From NCBI GenBank assembly GCA_052031065.1, contig JBPEXY010000007.1:1-33239 (forward strand): a DNA stretch of 33,239 nucleotides, given 5' to 3'. The notes beneath the pieces were generated by a model. The model saw nothing but the letters and a program-made list of their open reading frames with translations. It ran no database searches and was not told the DNA's origin. Both the position numbers and the translations under genes were made by a program. Source of the stretch: JBPEXY01 sp052031065 (GTDB taxonomy: Bacteria > Pseudomonadota > Gammaproteobacteria > Immundisolibacterales > Immundisolibacteraceae). Shown here piece by piece: positions 1 to 8,084 of this stretch. Numbering within the stretch: the stretch's first letter is position 1; each line of letters starts with the position of its first letter.

Positions 1-340
1 GTGCACCTTCAGGTCGGGTTGCTGTACTGGTCAGATTAGCCCGACCGTAGGGACTCAGCGTCGCCTGGTGCCACATACGGTCATCCTGCAGGGAAAACCC
101 GCGTTCATCCATCCACTGAAACTGATATTCAACGATGATGCCTTTACCGGTTTCATTGGTTAGCACCACCTGCGCCTGTGGATTAACACCGCTGTGTTGA
201 TAGTTGGGTCCGGCCAGAGTCAGCTTCCCCTTAAGCGATGGGTCGGCAATGATCAATTCACCACTGGCGGTATCAACTCTCGGCGGCGGCGCACAGGCTG
301 ACAACAACACTGACATCACCGCAACCACGACAAGTCTCAA
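1..340 (-). CDS. ycfL: YcfL-family (DUF1425) outer-membrane lipoprotein, partial (C-terminus beyond window)
   Basis: The reverse strand reads open from a TTG at 340 to the window edge, giving 113 codons. A strong AGGAGG lies four to five bases upstream of the TTG. The N-terminus is a short lipoprotein signal (LRLVVVAVMS then VLLSAC), with the lipobox Cys at residue 16, so the product should be lipidated and anchored in the envelope. The mature part contains a Y-x-F-x-W-x-D-x-RG segment (YQFQWMDERGFS) like that of E. coli YcfL and the DUF1425 family. The family function is unknown; its genes commonly sit beside lpoB, an activator of a penicillin-binding protein. It follows the COG3014 gene by 32 bases in the same operon. 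The missing end, and perhaps lpoB, would lie left of base 1. An in-frame ATG eight codons later is possible but has no good ribosome site. Confidence 0.8.
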   Translation of the reverse strand, partial: MRLVVVAVMSVLLSACAPPPRVDTASGELIIADPSLKGKLTLAGPNYQHSGVNPQAQVVLTNETGKGIIVEYQFQWMDERGFSLQDDRMWHQATLSPYGRANLTSTATRPEGA

Positions 341-372
341 CACGCCTCCTGATCTCGGGGCGCCATGCCGAT

Positions 373-2013
373 TCATATCCATAAGGTTTCCGCCCTGTAA
401 GCCTGAAGCTGGCTGCCGATATTGCGCCCATAAATAAAGCCGTGCTCACCTGGGTTGAGTTGCACCTTCTGACGAGACAGCTCTTTACCCTGTTTGTCGT
501 AACTGACGAGCTGGACACTATCCGCACCGGGTTTAATAAACACTCGGGCTGCGAGCAAGCGGCTGGGTAGACTCATCCATGAACGGGTATCAGGACTTTG
601 TATCTCAAACTGTTTGATCATCTTCGACACCGCCCCACCCCAGGCCGAACGACTCTCCATTTGCGACTGTGCTGTGTTGCGCAAAACCGACAGGGCGACG
701 GTCAGGTGTCGCATGGGCTGAGTATCTTTCTGGTAGCGCAGCGCAAGACTCTCAACATCGGCAATTTCTACAAGGGTAGCCAATAGCTTGCCACGCGCAT
801 CCTGTAGCACCACCTTGGCGGCCGGGTTCTCAACAGGCTTGTAAATCGGTAATTCCAGCGGAATCACCTCATTCGCCAGCCTGATTTCACTGGCCAGAAC
901 CTTCTTTTCGGGCGCAAAACCATCCGAGACGACAACATGGAGCAAGCGCTGGTCTCGGTTCGGACCGTTACGTTTTTCCATCGATTTGACGACTTCTTGA
1001 ATAAAATCATTATCCGGCGTCAAATCAAGTGCTTTCTGGTATGCGCCTCTGGCGTTACTCCAGATGGAAGAATCTTCATAGCTGTCAAATTCCTGCACCA
1101 ATCCGGCGACGTACCAGCCAAAAGGATTAACAAAAGCACTGGCGTAACGCTTAGCACGCGTTTCGTAAGGCTCGTAATTCTTGCTCAGTGCTGAGAAATC
1201 AACACTGCCACCAGCCTGATTCAACTGCTTGTTAACACTGCTGACATTCTCAACAAAGCGCTGCTCCTCCTGGCGCTGCCAATCCATTGCCCGCCGACTC
1301 ACGTTATACGCCCCACGATCACCCACCAGCAGGTAGCCGAGCGACTGGTAATTAAGCATCAACACCTTTTCAAACCCCTCGCCGTAGTAGGGGGTGTGCT
1401 CACCAAACCCAAGCACCGATATCCCCGCCCCGGCAAGTTTTTCAGTGAACCCGCCGAGCATGGACTTACGACTACGCTTCTCAACGATTTTCTGGGCGTC
1501 CTGCAGGCTCTTGATAGCCTGTTTCGAGCTACCACTATCGAGCTGCAATGAGCCCATTTCCAGCAGGTTGAGGAACTTCAGCCCCTTATCAGAAAGCGTT
1601 ATGCCATTATCCCCAGCCAGGTTAAGCTGGACTGGCTCTGCGGCTGTCCAGTCCGCTGAAGCGGGTGCCAGACTCACTTTGCCCTGACTTTCATAGAACT
1701 CGACGGCCTGCTCCAGCTGGCCCTGAAAAACCGCCTGTTTTACCGGCAGAAACCTGCGGCTATATCCTTTGTAGACGACATGAAATTCACCAAACAGAGC
1801 CTGTTTGAGCAACTCTTCTGGTGACCCGGAAACACCGGTCTGGGTAGCAATGGGTTGCGGTGGTTGCTCGCTGTTTTTGCCGGTAACTGCGCCGCTAACA
1901 GCATCAGTCACCGACTTGGTGATATTACCGGGTAGCGAATCGAACAATCCGGCGTGAACCACCGGCGACAGGACCATACATCCGGTCACCACCAATACAC
2001 CTGTTAATCTCAT
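373..2013 (-). CDS. COG3014-family exported protein
   Basis: About 546 residues. The first part (roughly residues 60-330 of the mature protein) is helical and TPR-like, tracking an accumulation-type repeat pattern. The C-terminal 200 residues carry the PDTRSW-x-SLP segment and a beta-rich end that I associate with the COG3014 family of gammaproteobacterial envelope proteins; function is unknown. I chose the ATG at 2013 (GGGGA five bases upstream) because it starts a clean signal peptide ending VVHA before GLFDS. An ATG at 2034 that overlaps the upstream stop (TAATG) and a GTG at 2040 are alternatives. With those longer starts, VVTGC could act as a lipobox, so soluble-periplasmic versus lipoprotein is unresolved. 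The neighbours, YcfL downstream and CsgG-like proteins upstream, suggest an envelope assembly or cell-wall role. That role is inference. Confidence 0.8.
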   Translation of the reverse strand: MRLTGVLVVTGCMVLSPVVHAGLFDSLPGNITKSVTDAVSGAVTGKNSEQPPQPIATQTGVSGSPEELLKQALFGEFHVVYKGYSRRFLPVKQAVFQGQLEQAVEFYESQGKVSLAPASADWTAAEPVQLNLAGDNGITLSDKGLKFLNLLEMGSLQLDSGSSKQAIKSLQDAQKIVEKRSRKSMLGGFTEKLAGAGISVLGFGEHTPYYGEGFEKVLMLNYQSLGYLLVGDRGAYNVSRRAMDWQRQEEQRFVENVSSVNKQLNQAGGSVDFSALSKNYEPYETRAKRYASAFVNPFGWYVAGLVQEFDSYEDSSIWSNARGAYQKALDLTPDNDFIQEVVKSMEKRNGPNRDQRLLHVVVSDGFAPEKKVLASEIRLANEVIPLELPIYKPVENPAAKVVLQDARGKLLATLVEIADVESLALRYQKDTQPMRHLTVALSVLRNTAQSQMESRSAWGGAVSKMIKQFEIQSPDTRSWMSLPSRLLAARVFIKPGADSVQLVSYDKQGKELSRQKVQLNPGEHGFIYGRNIGSQLQAYRAETLWI

Positions 2014-2033
2014 GAAAGTCCCCAAATGTTCCA

Positions 2034-3734
2034 TTACCACGCTGGCTTCATCATTGGCGGTGATTCCTCTTCTATAGCGTCCTCAACCGACTCCTGCGTT
2101 AACCGCAGCGGAAAACCAGGCACAAACCCGCTACCGCTAATCACGTCGGCTTCCGCCCAGCCCGTCGCACTAAAACCACTAATGCGTACGCTTCCCACCT
2201 GAGTAGAGCCGACACCTTTCATCACCACACCAGTGTAGGGGTCAGGGATATCCTGCCCGCGGTTGTATACCAGCAGCTCATCACCCGCCGCCAACCCGGC
2301 CATCTGCCCGTGGTTGAGCAGCACCGTCCCTGGACCCGCCCAGAGGACCTCTAGAGGTCGCATTGACAAAAGAAAGTTCGCGATCGATTTGTCGGCGATA
2401 TGAGTCAACAGTGCCGACAGCCCATCCTCTACAGATTTATACCCTTGCAATGGAAAATCGACGTTGAGCTCCTGACTGAGAACATTTTCACCGGTATTCA
2501 CGTCCTGCATATAAAGGTGCATGCGGCTTTTACCATTACGCGGCTTGCCGCCCCGGCTCATCGCCACTCCTTCAACGAACTGGGGTTTGCTGGTTTCCAT
2601 CCGCATATCATGGATAGTGCCGAAAACCAGGTAATCGACACCCCGGAGCGTACCCATTGGCAGGCCAGGCTGACGACCCTTGGAGAGGTCCGTCAGCACC
2701 TGCTGCGCGAGCAATTTCTTAACCCGCGCGGCATCCTGTTCCATGACCGTGAGGCCAGCCGCCGTCTTCAGGCGGTGGGAGATCATCGCTTCCAGTTCCG
2801 GCGCAACAGCTTTAATACCGACCAGCTCCGGCAAGCCCATAACTCCGCTGACCGCTGCCGCTTTAACGGTGGATAACGCCCCCTGTGTAAACGCACCAGC
2901 CTCGGCATCGAAATTGGGATGCAAAATACTAAATCCGCCAAAAGCCACGCGCACCGGCCGAACCGTAAGCCCCCCAGTGGTGCTAGCCGTCACCGACTCC
3001 GACGCCGAGCCCTGCGGGGCAGTAGCGCTGACCACCTGCAGAGCCTCTTCCTGTCCGATGGTGGCCACAGCTTCTTTGACCATCGCAGCCAGCGCTAGAT
3101 CAATCTGTGATTCGGCACTACGCTCGTCGGCAAGGATGATCTCGATATTCCGGCTGTGCGAAAGCAGCCATTTTCGGTTGTTCACATCGATTACGCGAAA
3201 GGCGAGCCGAGCCCGCGCCCTGCGGGCACGATTCTGCAACGTACGCGCAACGCCGTTGACAGTCTGGGCTGAGTCGTCGAAGTAGACATCAAAACCATCC
3301 ATCTCGCCGACCAGCAGGTAGTCTGCCCTGGGCAAGCCGGCAACCGGTTGCTGGCTGCCACTATCGGTCTGCTCATTGCCCTGCGGCCCAACGATTTTAT
3401 CGACCATGCCATCAAGCAGGCGGTCCATGCGCCCCGGCTCTTCGGTAACAACGGAGAACTCCTCAAGCAACTCATTAATTCGAGCACTCTCAACCATCTG
3501 CCAACCGCGGCTACGGGCAAGCTCTTCAGAGAGTAGCCGATCCACTTTGAACAGTTGGCGGGCGTATTGACCGGTCTGCGCTGAACCGGTCAGCTGAAAT
3601 TTACCGATCGCAAGCGTCTTGCTAGTCAGCACTTGCTCGCCAGGTTGCGCTGGCTCTTCACTACATCCCGCCATCATTAGAAGAAGGATTACAGCGCCGC
3701 ACCGGGCCATCAATCTCGTGCTGGAATTAACCAT
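2034..3734 (-). CDS. Lipoprotein with two CsgG-like domains and an FlgT-C-like tail
   Basis: About 566 residues from the ATG at 3734 (MVNSS). A lipobox LMMAGC sits near residue 24, followed by SEEP. Two similar alpha/beta modules follow. The first runs from SKTLAIGKFQL to about residue 230 and contains ADYLLVGEMDGF. The second starts at RPVRVAFGGFS and contains VDYLVFGTIHDM. A beta-rich tail (LLNHGQMAGLAAGDELLVY, then DPYTG) resembles the FlgT C-terminal domain. CsgG-type proteins are periplasm-facing outer-membrane proteins; the classical members make secretion pores. A 566-residue protein with two modules is much longer than CsgG (about 260). An ATG at 3764 would overlap the upstream gene and precede the signal by 30 residues, so I rejected an extended start. 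A second ATG at 3710 also gives a good lipoprotein signal. Confidence 0.75.
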   Translation of the reverse strand: MVNSSTRLMARCGAVILLLMMAGCSEEPAQPGEQVLTSKTLAIGKFQLTGSAQTGQYARQLFKVDRLLSEELARSRGWQMVESARINELLEEFSVVTEEPGRMDRLLDGMVDKIVGPQGNEQTDSGSQQPVAGLPRADYLLVGEMDGFDVYFDDSAQTVNGVARTLQNRARRARARLAFRVIDVNNRKWLLSHSRNIEIILADERSAESQIDLALAAMVKEAVATIGQEEALQVVSATAPQGSASESVTASTTGGLTVRPVRVAFGGFSILHPNFDAEAGAFTQGALSTVKAAAVSGVMGLPELVGIKAVAPELEAMISHRLKTAAGLTVMEQDAARVKKLLAQQVLTDLSKGRQPGLPMGTLRGVDYLVFGTIHDMRMETSKPQFVEGVAMSRGGKPRNGKSRMHLYMQDVNTGENVLSQELNVDFPLQGYKSVEDGLSALLTHIADKSIANFLLSMRPLEVLWAGPGTVLLNHGQMAGLAAGDELLVYNRGQDIPDPYTGVVMKGVGSTQVGSVRISGFSATGWAEADVISGSGFVPGFPLRLTQESVEDAIEEESPPMMKPAW

Positions 3735-3762
3735 AATCAAAGCTCTGTCGAAGTGGAAATGA

Positions 3763-4716
3763 TCACGCGGCCTTGATCGCCGCCTGGTAGATTGCATTTG
3801 CGGTCGCTTTTTCCAGAGCTACCAACCCGTGCCCTTCACGCTGCAGATAGACTGTCAGTCGTTCCTTTAACTCGGCAAAATCACCCGTAGCCCGGGGTGG
3901 CCGACGGTTGCTGTAGGTGGCCTGAATCGAGCGCACTCGTTGCAGACGCTCCAAGGTATCAGGATGCGAACGGAACAGGCAGGTCAGCTGATCGGGCTGA
4001 TGTTTGCCAAACATCCGCAGCATCATCTCTGAACAGGCAGAAGACTGGTGAACATCATAGTCCGTTTCATTAAAAGCGCGAACAATGAAGGCATCGGCCT
4101 CATGTTCGTTCAGCCGACGATATCCCTTATAGGCGATGCCGTTTAGCTGGGCGAGAAAAGAGACAACCTCATCAACCGGTCTAACACCTCGCGCCATCTC
4201 CTGCAGGGAAAAACTCTGCAATAACTGTCGAGCAGCTGTCCCCTTTTCTGCGTGGGCATAGTCGACATGGCCAATTTCGTGAGCGATCACGCCAGCTAAT
4301 TCTTCCTCTTTCTCACACGCCAGAATTAGACCGCTGTTAATGAACACAACGCCGGCGCCATAGGTATAGGCATTGATTGCAGGATCGTTGACCACTCCAA
4401 TGCGCCAGTCGAGATCAATCCGGGAGGAAGTTCGATACAGCGGTTCAAATATTGCACTCACCTGACGATCGACATCACGGTCTGCAACCTTTCTTTTAAG
4501 CACATATCCTGTGGGGGATGAAGGCTCGGCAGCGATTCCACCAATAGCCTGATAAATCGCCCACTGCACGCCGGCACTGGCCGCCACTTGCTGTTCAACA
4601 TCGACTGTAACGCCCCCTAACCCGCCACTGACGTCTTCGAGGCTAAACGATCCCGCGCGCAAATTGCTGGCGAGAATTGTCGCTATACTTCCTGCCAGCA
4701 GCTCCCTGCGCTTCAT
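3763..4716 (-). CDS. M48-family metalloprotease with Tat-like signal
   Basis: 317 residues. The zinc motif HEIGH (His146, Glu147, His150) and a downstream E-H-E-A-D (Glu204 the likely third ligand) are those of M48 peptidases such as BepA/YfgC and LoiP, which handle misassembled outer-membrane proteins. The N-terminus MKRRELLAGSIATIL has paired arginines before a hydrophobic stretch, which resembles a twin-arginine export signal more than a Sec signal. There is no TPR tail as in BepA, so the protease is short. A GGAG lies upstream of the ATG. It sits 28 bases before the lipoprotein gene and 21 after the CsgG/FlgT-like gene, so all are likely one transcript. It probably trims or checks the envelope proteins encoded beside it; that is inference. 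Confidence 0.87.
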   Translation of the reverse strand: MKRRELLAGSIATILASNLRAGSFSLEDVSGGLGGVTVDVEQQVAASAGVQWAIYQAIGGIAAEPSSPTGYVLKRKVADRDVDRQVSAIFEPLYRTSSRIDLDWRIGVVNDPAINAYTYGAGVVFINSGLILACEKEEELAGVIAHEIGHVDYAHAEKGTAARQLLQSFSLQEMARGVRPVDEVVSFLAQLNGIAYKGYRRLNEHEADAFIVRAFNETDYDVHQSSACSEMMLRMFGKHQPDQLTCLFRSHPDTLERLQRVRSIQATYSNRRPPRATGDFAELKERLTVYLQREGHGLVALEKATANAIYQAAIKAA

Positions 4717-4737
4717 TCCCTGTCTCCGCCTGAGTGC

Positions 4738-5613
4738 TTATGGACGTCGTACGATATCGCCTTTAGCGACGGCCACCCCCTTCAAGGTTTTGCAGATGGT
4801 AAATTTTGGGTTGATACGATCTACTTTGACCTTACCAATAAACTCTTCTTCGGTACCGAGCGTCTCCCCGGTGTAGGGATCCACTAATGCTTCGCCGGTA
4901 CGATAGACCTGCAATACTTCACCATTTTTCAATCCACCATCCTGACCCCGGTTGACCCAGACGCTATCCGCTTTGGTGTTGATCACCACCATCGGAAAAA
5001 CCGTATCGACCAGCTGATTAGCCAGCTGTGCCGCTACTCCCCGAGACATTTTGGCGAAGTGGGTTGGCATCGGGCTGCCGCCCTTTTCATTGGTTATTTT
5101 TTTACCTGTGGCGAACTTATCACTTAGCGAGAACGTGATTTTGACCGAATTACTCGCCACATCAATGATCTTTGCCGCCACAACGAGGCGCCCGGAGTCG
5201 GTTCGCGAATATTTGTTGTCAATATTGGGGACAGGTTTCACGCTGCGGTAGTAAACGAAATCCTGCACGGTACCGACAACGATGTAGTCAGCCCCCTGTA
5301 TGTCGACATCTTCGTCACTTAGCATCTGCTCACTGCGAACAGCTTTTAGCACAGCCTTGTCGCGATTCTGGACCTCAAATTTTCGGGTGTTCTGAACCGC
5401 AACCAGCATCTCGTTGACCAACAACTCGAGGTCAAGATGCCGGCGGGCGCTCTCCGAAACTTTTTCACCAACGCTCAGGGCTTTAACCGCGATTTTGGGT
5501 TTTACCACCTCTGCCTGTACAGGCAGGGCAGGGGCAAGAACGAACAGATAAATCGCACCAGCCAGAACTGACAAAATACGACTATAGATAGATCTCGTAG
5601 CGCTCTTGAACAC
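4738..5613 (-). CDS. Secreted CsgG/FlgT-like protein
   Basis: 291 residues from a GTG at 5613. I chose this start because AGGGACGGA lies just upstream and because the product then opens with a textbook Sec signal ending LPVQA before EVVKPK. A GTG at 5685 would add 24 residues in front of it. An N-terminal CsgG-like module (PKIAVKALSVG, then ADYIVVGTVQDF) is followed by a tail (WVNRGQDGGLKNGEVLQVY, then DPYTG and IGKVKVDRI) that matches the tail of the larger lipoprotein two genes downstream and resembles the FlgT C-terminal domain. There is no lipobox, so it is probably a periplasmic partner. As first gene of the operon it has a 270-base upstream gap that should hold the promoter. Function is unknown. 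Confidence 0.75.
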   Translation of the reverse strand: MFKSATRSIYSRILSVLAGAIYLFVLAPALPVQAEVVKPKIAVKALSVGEKVSESARRHLDLELLVNEMLVAVQNTRKFEVQNRDKAVLKAVRSEQMLSDEDVDIQGADYIVVGTVQDFVYYRSVKPVPNIDNKYSRTDSGRLVVAAKIIDVASNSVKITFSLSDKFATGKKITNEKGGSPMPTHFAKMSRGVAAQLANQLVDTVFPMVVINTKADSVWVNRGQDGGLKNGEVLQVYRTGEALVDPYTGETLGTEEEFIGKVKVDRINPKFTICKTLKGVAVAKGDIVRRP

Positions 5614-5885
5614 GTTCCGTCCCTGTATTGATTCTTGGTTACACCGAGGAGAGCCTGACACAGTAATGACGGGGCCCAGGCTCACTACGCCCCCAGCTCT
5701 GAAACGCGTTTACCATGTCGGCGATGCCTAAAAATAATACCTAACTTCGCTGTTAATTAGAAACGCCCGGCGATGAAATTACCTGAAGGTTCTCAGGAAC
5801 AGCGAACTTCAAGAAAGCAGGCAAACACCGAACCAGGAGCAACCAGTTGACCGCCGACACCAGCACTTCGGGCTTAAACTCGCAT
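5614..5885. other. Intergenic gap upstream of the envelope operon
   Basis: This stretch lies between the sqr stop and the likely start of the first envelope gene and should hold that operon's promoter. I see no convincing -35/-10 pair. A 9-base inverted repeat, TTCGCTGTT (5746-5754) and AACAGCGAA (5798-5806), is separated by 43 bases. Its role, if any, is unknown. Confidence 0.4.
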
Positions 5886-7127
5886 CTACTCACCGAGTAA
5901 ATGGGGACGAGGTCTGGCCGCCGGTTTGTCCCAATCGCGACCTTTAAGCATGACGTTCCAGTATAGAAATGGGAAGAAACGCTCTTTCAGCCACCAGTAG
6001 AGGCGCCGTGGCACGCGAGGGTCAAGGTTAAAGCTGGGCACCACTTCGCCATCGTAACGAAATTCGGCCATCATCACCTTGCCACGTTCGGTGGTTAGCG
6101 GGCAGCCGCCGTAGCCATCGTAGGAACTATTCGCCGCGCTGCCATCCTGCGCCAGTACTGCCAGCAGGTTGCTGACCACCACCGGGAACTGGCGGCGTAC
6201 GGCAGCAGCAGTTTTGGCGTTGGTGGTATCGGTACAGTCACCGAGGCCAAACACATTGTCAAACCGCTTGTGCTGCAGGGAGTTGCGGTCCACCTCTACC
6301 CAACCGGTCTCACCGGCAAGGTCACTCTGTTTGATCACATCCGGCGCGCTTTGTGGTGGCGTGACGTGCAGAAAATCAAACTTCTCGGTCTGCTCATTAC
6401 CCTCAGCATCGACAAACACGGCTTCACCTGCAGCGCCGTCCACCGCAGTCAGGTTGACCCCAAAGTGGGGCGTCGCGTCGTAACCAGCAATGATCTTATC
6501 GAGCGCCCTGGCAAACAGCGGCACCCCAAACATCGCACCCCCCTGGGTAAAGAAATGGCTGTCTGCGTTAACGCCGTTGCGTCGCCAGTGGTCAGCGGCA
6601 AGGTAGAGAATTTTCTGCGGCGCACCGGCACACTTGATCGGCATGGCGGGCTGGGTAAACAGGGCACGTCCACCCCTGAATTCACTGATACATTGCCAAG
6701 TGTAGGGTGCCAGATCGAACCGGTAATTGCTGGTTACCCCGTGCTGACCGATGCTCTCCTGCAGGCCCGCTATTTTGTCCCAGTCCAGCTGCAACCCCAG
6801 TGCGGTGACCAGAAACTGGTATTGCAGCGTCTGCCCACCCTGCAATACCAGCTGATTCTGCTCTGGATTGAATTCGGCGACCCGGTCAGGTATCCACTCC
6901 ACGCCGCTGGGAATCAGGCTTGATTGATCGCGTACCGTTTGGCGCTGCGACATGGCACCGCCCCCCACCAGCGTCCAGCCCGCCTGGTAGTAATGCTTAT
7001 CGGAAGGCTCGACCAGGGCAATGTTCAGATCCGGCTGCGCCAGCTTCAACGCGGCGGCGACAGAGACACCGCCCGCCCCTCCGCCGGCAATCACGATGGT
7101 GTATTCCTTTGGCTGGGTGCTGGGCAT
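5886..7127 (-). CDS. sqr: Sulfide:quinone oxidoreductase, type II
   Basis: 413 residues. An N-terminal FAD-binding loop GGGAGG (about residues 15-20) opens a glutathione-reductase-type fold. The active-site Cys166 lies in PIKCAGAPQK, and the second Cys342 in YDGYGGCPL. Both segments match the mitochondrial/bacterial type II SQR group (human SQOR type). NVFGLGDCTD (about 291-300) is the second FAD contact. The C-terminus PFLYWNVMLKGRDW is the amphipathic membrane-binding tail typical of the family. The enzyme oxidises sulfide to persulfide at the cytoplasmic face of the inner membrane and passes electrons to quinone. GGAGA lies eight bases before the ATG. No persulfide dioxygenase or rhodanese is adjacent, so the sulfane sulfur acceptor must be elsewhere. 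Confidence 0.93.
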   Translation of the reverse strand: MPSTQPKEYTIVIAGGGAGGVSVAAALKLAQPDLNIALVEPSDKHYYQAGWTLVGGGAMSQRQTVRDQSSLIPSGVEWIPDRVAEFNPEQNQLVLQGGQTLQYQFLVTALGLQLDWDKIAGLQESIGQHGVTSNYRFDLAPYTWQCISEFRGGRALFTQPAMPIKCAGAPQKILYLAADHWRRNGVNADSHFFTQGGAMFGVPLFARALDKIIAGYDATPHFGVNLTAVDGAAGEAVFVDAEGNEQTEKFDFLHVTPPQSAPDVIKQSDLAGETGWVEVDRNSLQHKRFDNVFGLGDCTDTTNAKTAAAVRRQFPVVVSNLLAVLAQDGSAANSSYDGYGGCPLTTERGKVMMAEFRYDGEVVPSFNLDPRVPRRLYWWLKERFFPFLYWNVMLKGRDWDKPAARPRPHLLGE

Positions 7128-7257
7128 GCCGGTTCTCCGCGCGGGTAGGTTCGTCTGGTCAGGAGTTCAGATGTGCTGCCCGAGTCGATCCGGTCACGCC
7201 AGATCCAGTGGCAGGCAGCAGTCGATGTGGCAGGAATTTATACATTAAATAGCATAT

Positions 7258-7282
7258 CGATATAAGCGCTATGAATATATCG
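7258..7282 (-). promoter_or_regulatory. Inverted repeat in the sqr promoter region, candidate operator
   Basis: CGATATA-N11-TATATCG is a perfect 7-base inverted repeat in the only AT-rich patch upstream of sqr, about 130 bases before its ATG. On the minus strand a weak -35 (TTCATA), an 18-base spacer and a -10-like TATTTA overlap it, so a bound protein could block transcription. Sulfide-oxidation genes are commonly controlled by persulfide-sensing ArsR-type repressors (BigR, SqrR) that bind AT-rich inverted repeats. Assignment to such a repressor is inference; none is encoded in the window. Confidence 0.4.
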
Positions 7283-7427
7283 GCTTGTTCAGGATTGAAA
7301 ATCAGCGCTGACGACCACTGACCAGCGGTTTGGTGAATCGCAGTTGCGAAACTCTGACCGGAGGATTTCGTGTCCGGGGCTAACCAATGAAACCCAGTAG
7401 AGGCTAGTTGATCAGCCTGTTCAACGG

Positions 7428-7515
7428 TTCGAGCGTAGGAGAGAGCGAGGTGAGGCGCTAAGCGGCAATCCTGGAGCTCGGGAGCAACCCTGAAGCGCGC
7501 TCATCCACGCTCGAA
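7428..7515 (-). other. Imperfect 88-base hairpin after the dioxygenase beta gene
   Basis: TTCGAGCGT (7428-7436) pairs with ACGCTCGAA (7507-7515). After a one-base bulge GGA pairs with TCC, and after a small internal loop GAGCG (7443-7447) pairs with CGCTC (7498-7502), for 17 base pairs in all. It begins 12 bases after the stop of the beta gene on the minus strand. No T-run follows the stem, so it is not a standard intrinsic terminator. It could stabilise the 3' end of the dioxygenase mRNA, or be an extragenic or miniature mobile repeat. Confidence 0.45.
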
Positions 7516-7526
7516 TTAATCGACTA

Positions 7527-8084
7527 TTAAAAAAACACGCTCATGTTGGGCGCCAGAATGGTGGTCTGGTCGAGGGCGATATAGCGCCGGGCAATCTGGT
7601 AACCCGCTGGCGAACCGGATTGGCGCAGCAGGTCGCGCCGCCCACCCACAAAGATATCCACGTCACGCTCAAGGCGACTGCGGTAGAGCATGAAGTTGCA
7701 TTCCACTTCCAGCTCATCGGCGTTGGCAGTGGGGTGAATCTGCACATTGCTGACCATGTGGCGGGTCCGCGAGGGTGGCTCCTCCGCCCAGGCCATACCG
7801 GTGTGCAGCCGTCGCACCCGTATGGTGAGATTCTGTTTGTCTTCATCAAACAGCGCTGCCTGATCAGCGGCAGAAAATTCCTCGCCTGCGGCACGCCGGG
7901 TGGTGGTGTAGCGGGTTGGCATAAAGTAGTGAATGTCGTCACTCATCAACGCCAGCCAGCGGTCAAACTCGCGTTCATCCAGCAGTTGCGCTTCATGGTA
8001 GAGAAACTGCTCAACCTGCTGCTGCAGTTGCGGGTCGACCGGTGCATGCTCTGCAAGCGCAACGGTTGGAAACATCTTAAGCAT
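7527..8084 (-). CDS. Aromatic ring-hydroxylating dioxygenase, beta subunit
   Basis: 185 residues from the ATG at 8084, which has GGAG eight bases upstream and overlaps the alpha stop by 8 bases; an upstream start at 8111 is less likely. The sequence has the NTF2-like layout of the small subunit: an early helix with YHEAQLLDEREFDRWLAL, then MSDDIHYFMPTRYT, then RRLHTGMAWAEEPPSRTRH with the conserved SRTRH, and a strand-rich C-terminus ending ILAPNMSVFF. Beta subunits have no cofactor. They pack with the Rieske alpha subunit in an alpha3beta3 oxygenase and can influence substrate range. Translational overlap with alpha ensures equal expression. Confidence 0.92.
   Translation of the reverse strand: MLKMFPTVALAEHAPVDPQLQQQVEQFLYHEAQLLDEREFDRWLALMSDDIHYFMPTRYTTTRRAAGEEFSAADQAALFDEDKQNLTIRVRRLHTGMAWAEEPPSRTRHMVSNVQIHPTANADELEVECNFMLYRSRLERDVDIFVGGRRDLLRQSGSPAGYQIARRYIALDQTTILAPNMSVFF

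Larger units (their letters stand above)
7128..7526. other. Intergenic region between the dioxygenase and sqr genes
   Basis: About 400 bases without a credible gene. Reading in the direction of transcription (minus), it holds a large imperfect hairpin just after the dioxygenase beta stop (7428-7515), then an AT-rich stretch with a perfect inverted repeat (7258-7282), then the roughly 130-base leader of sqr. Short open frames on the plus strand here run back into the sqr complement and look like shadows. Confidence 0.6.

Noticed and set aside
7428..7515. Integron attC site
   Set aside because: The arms lack the GTTRRRY/RYYYAAC core sites, and no integrase or cassette array is nearby.
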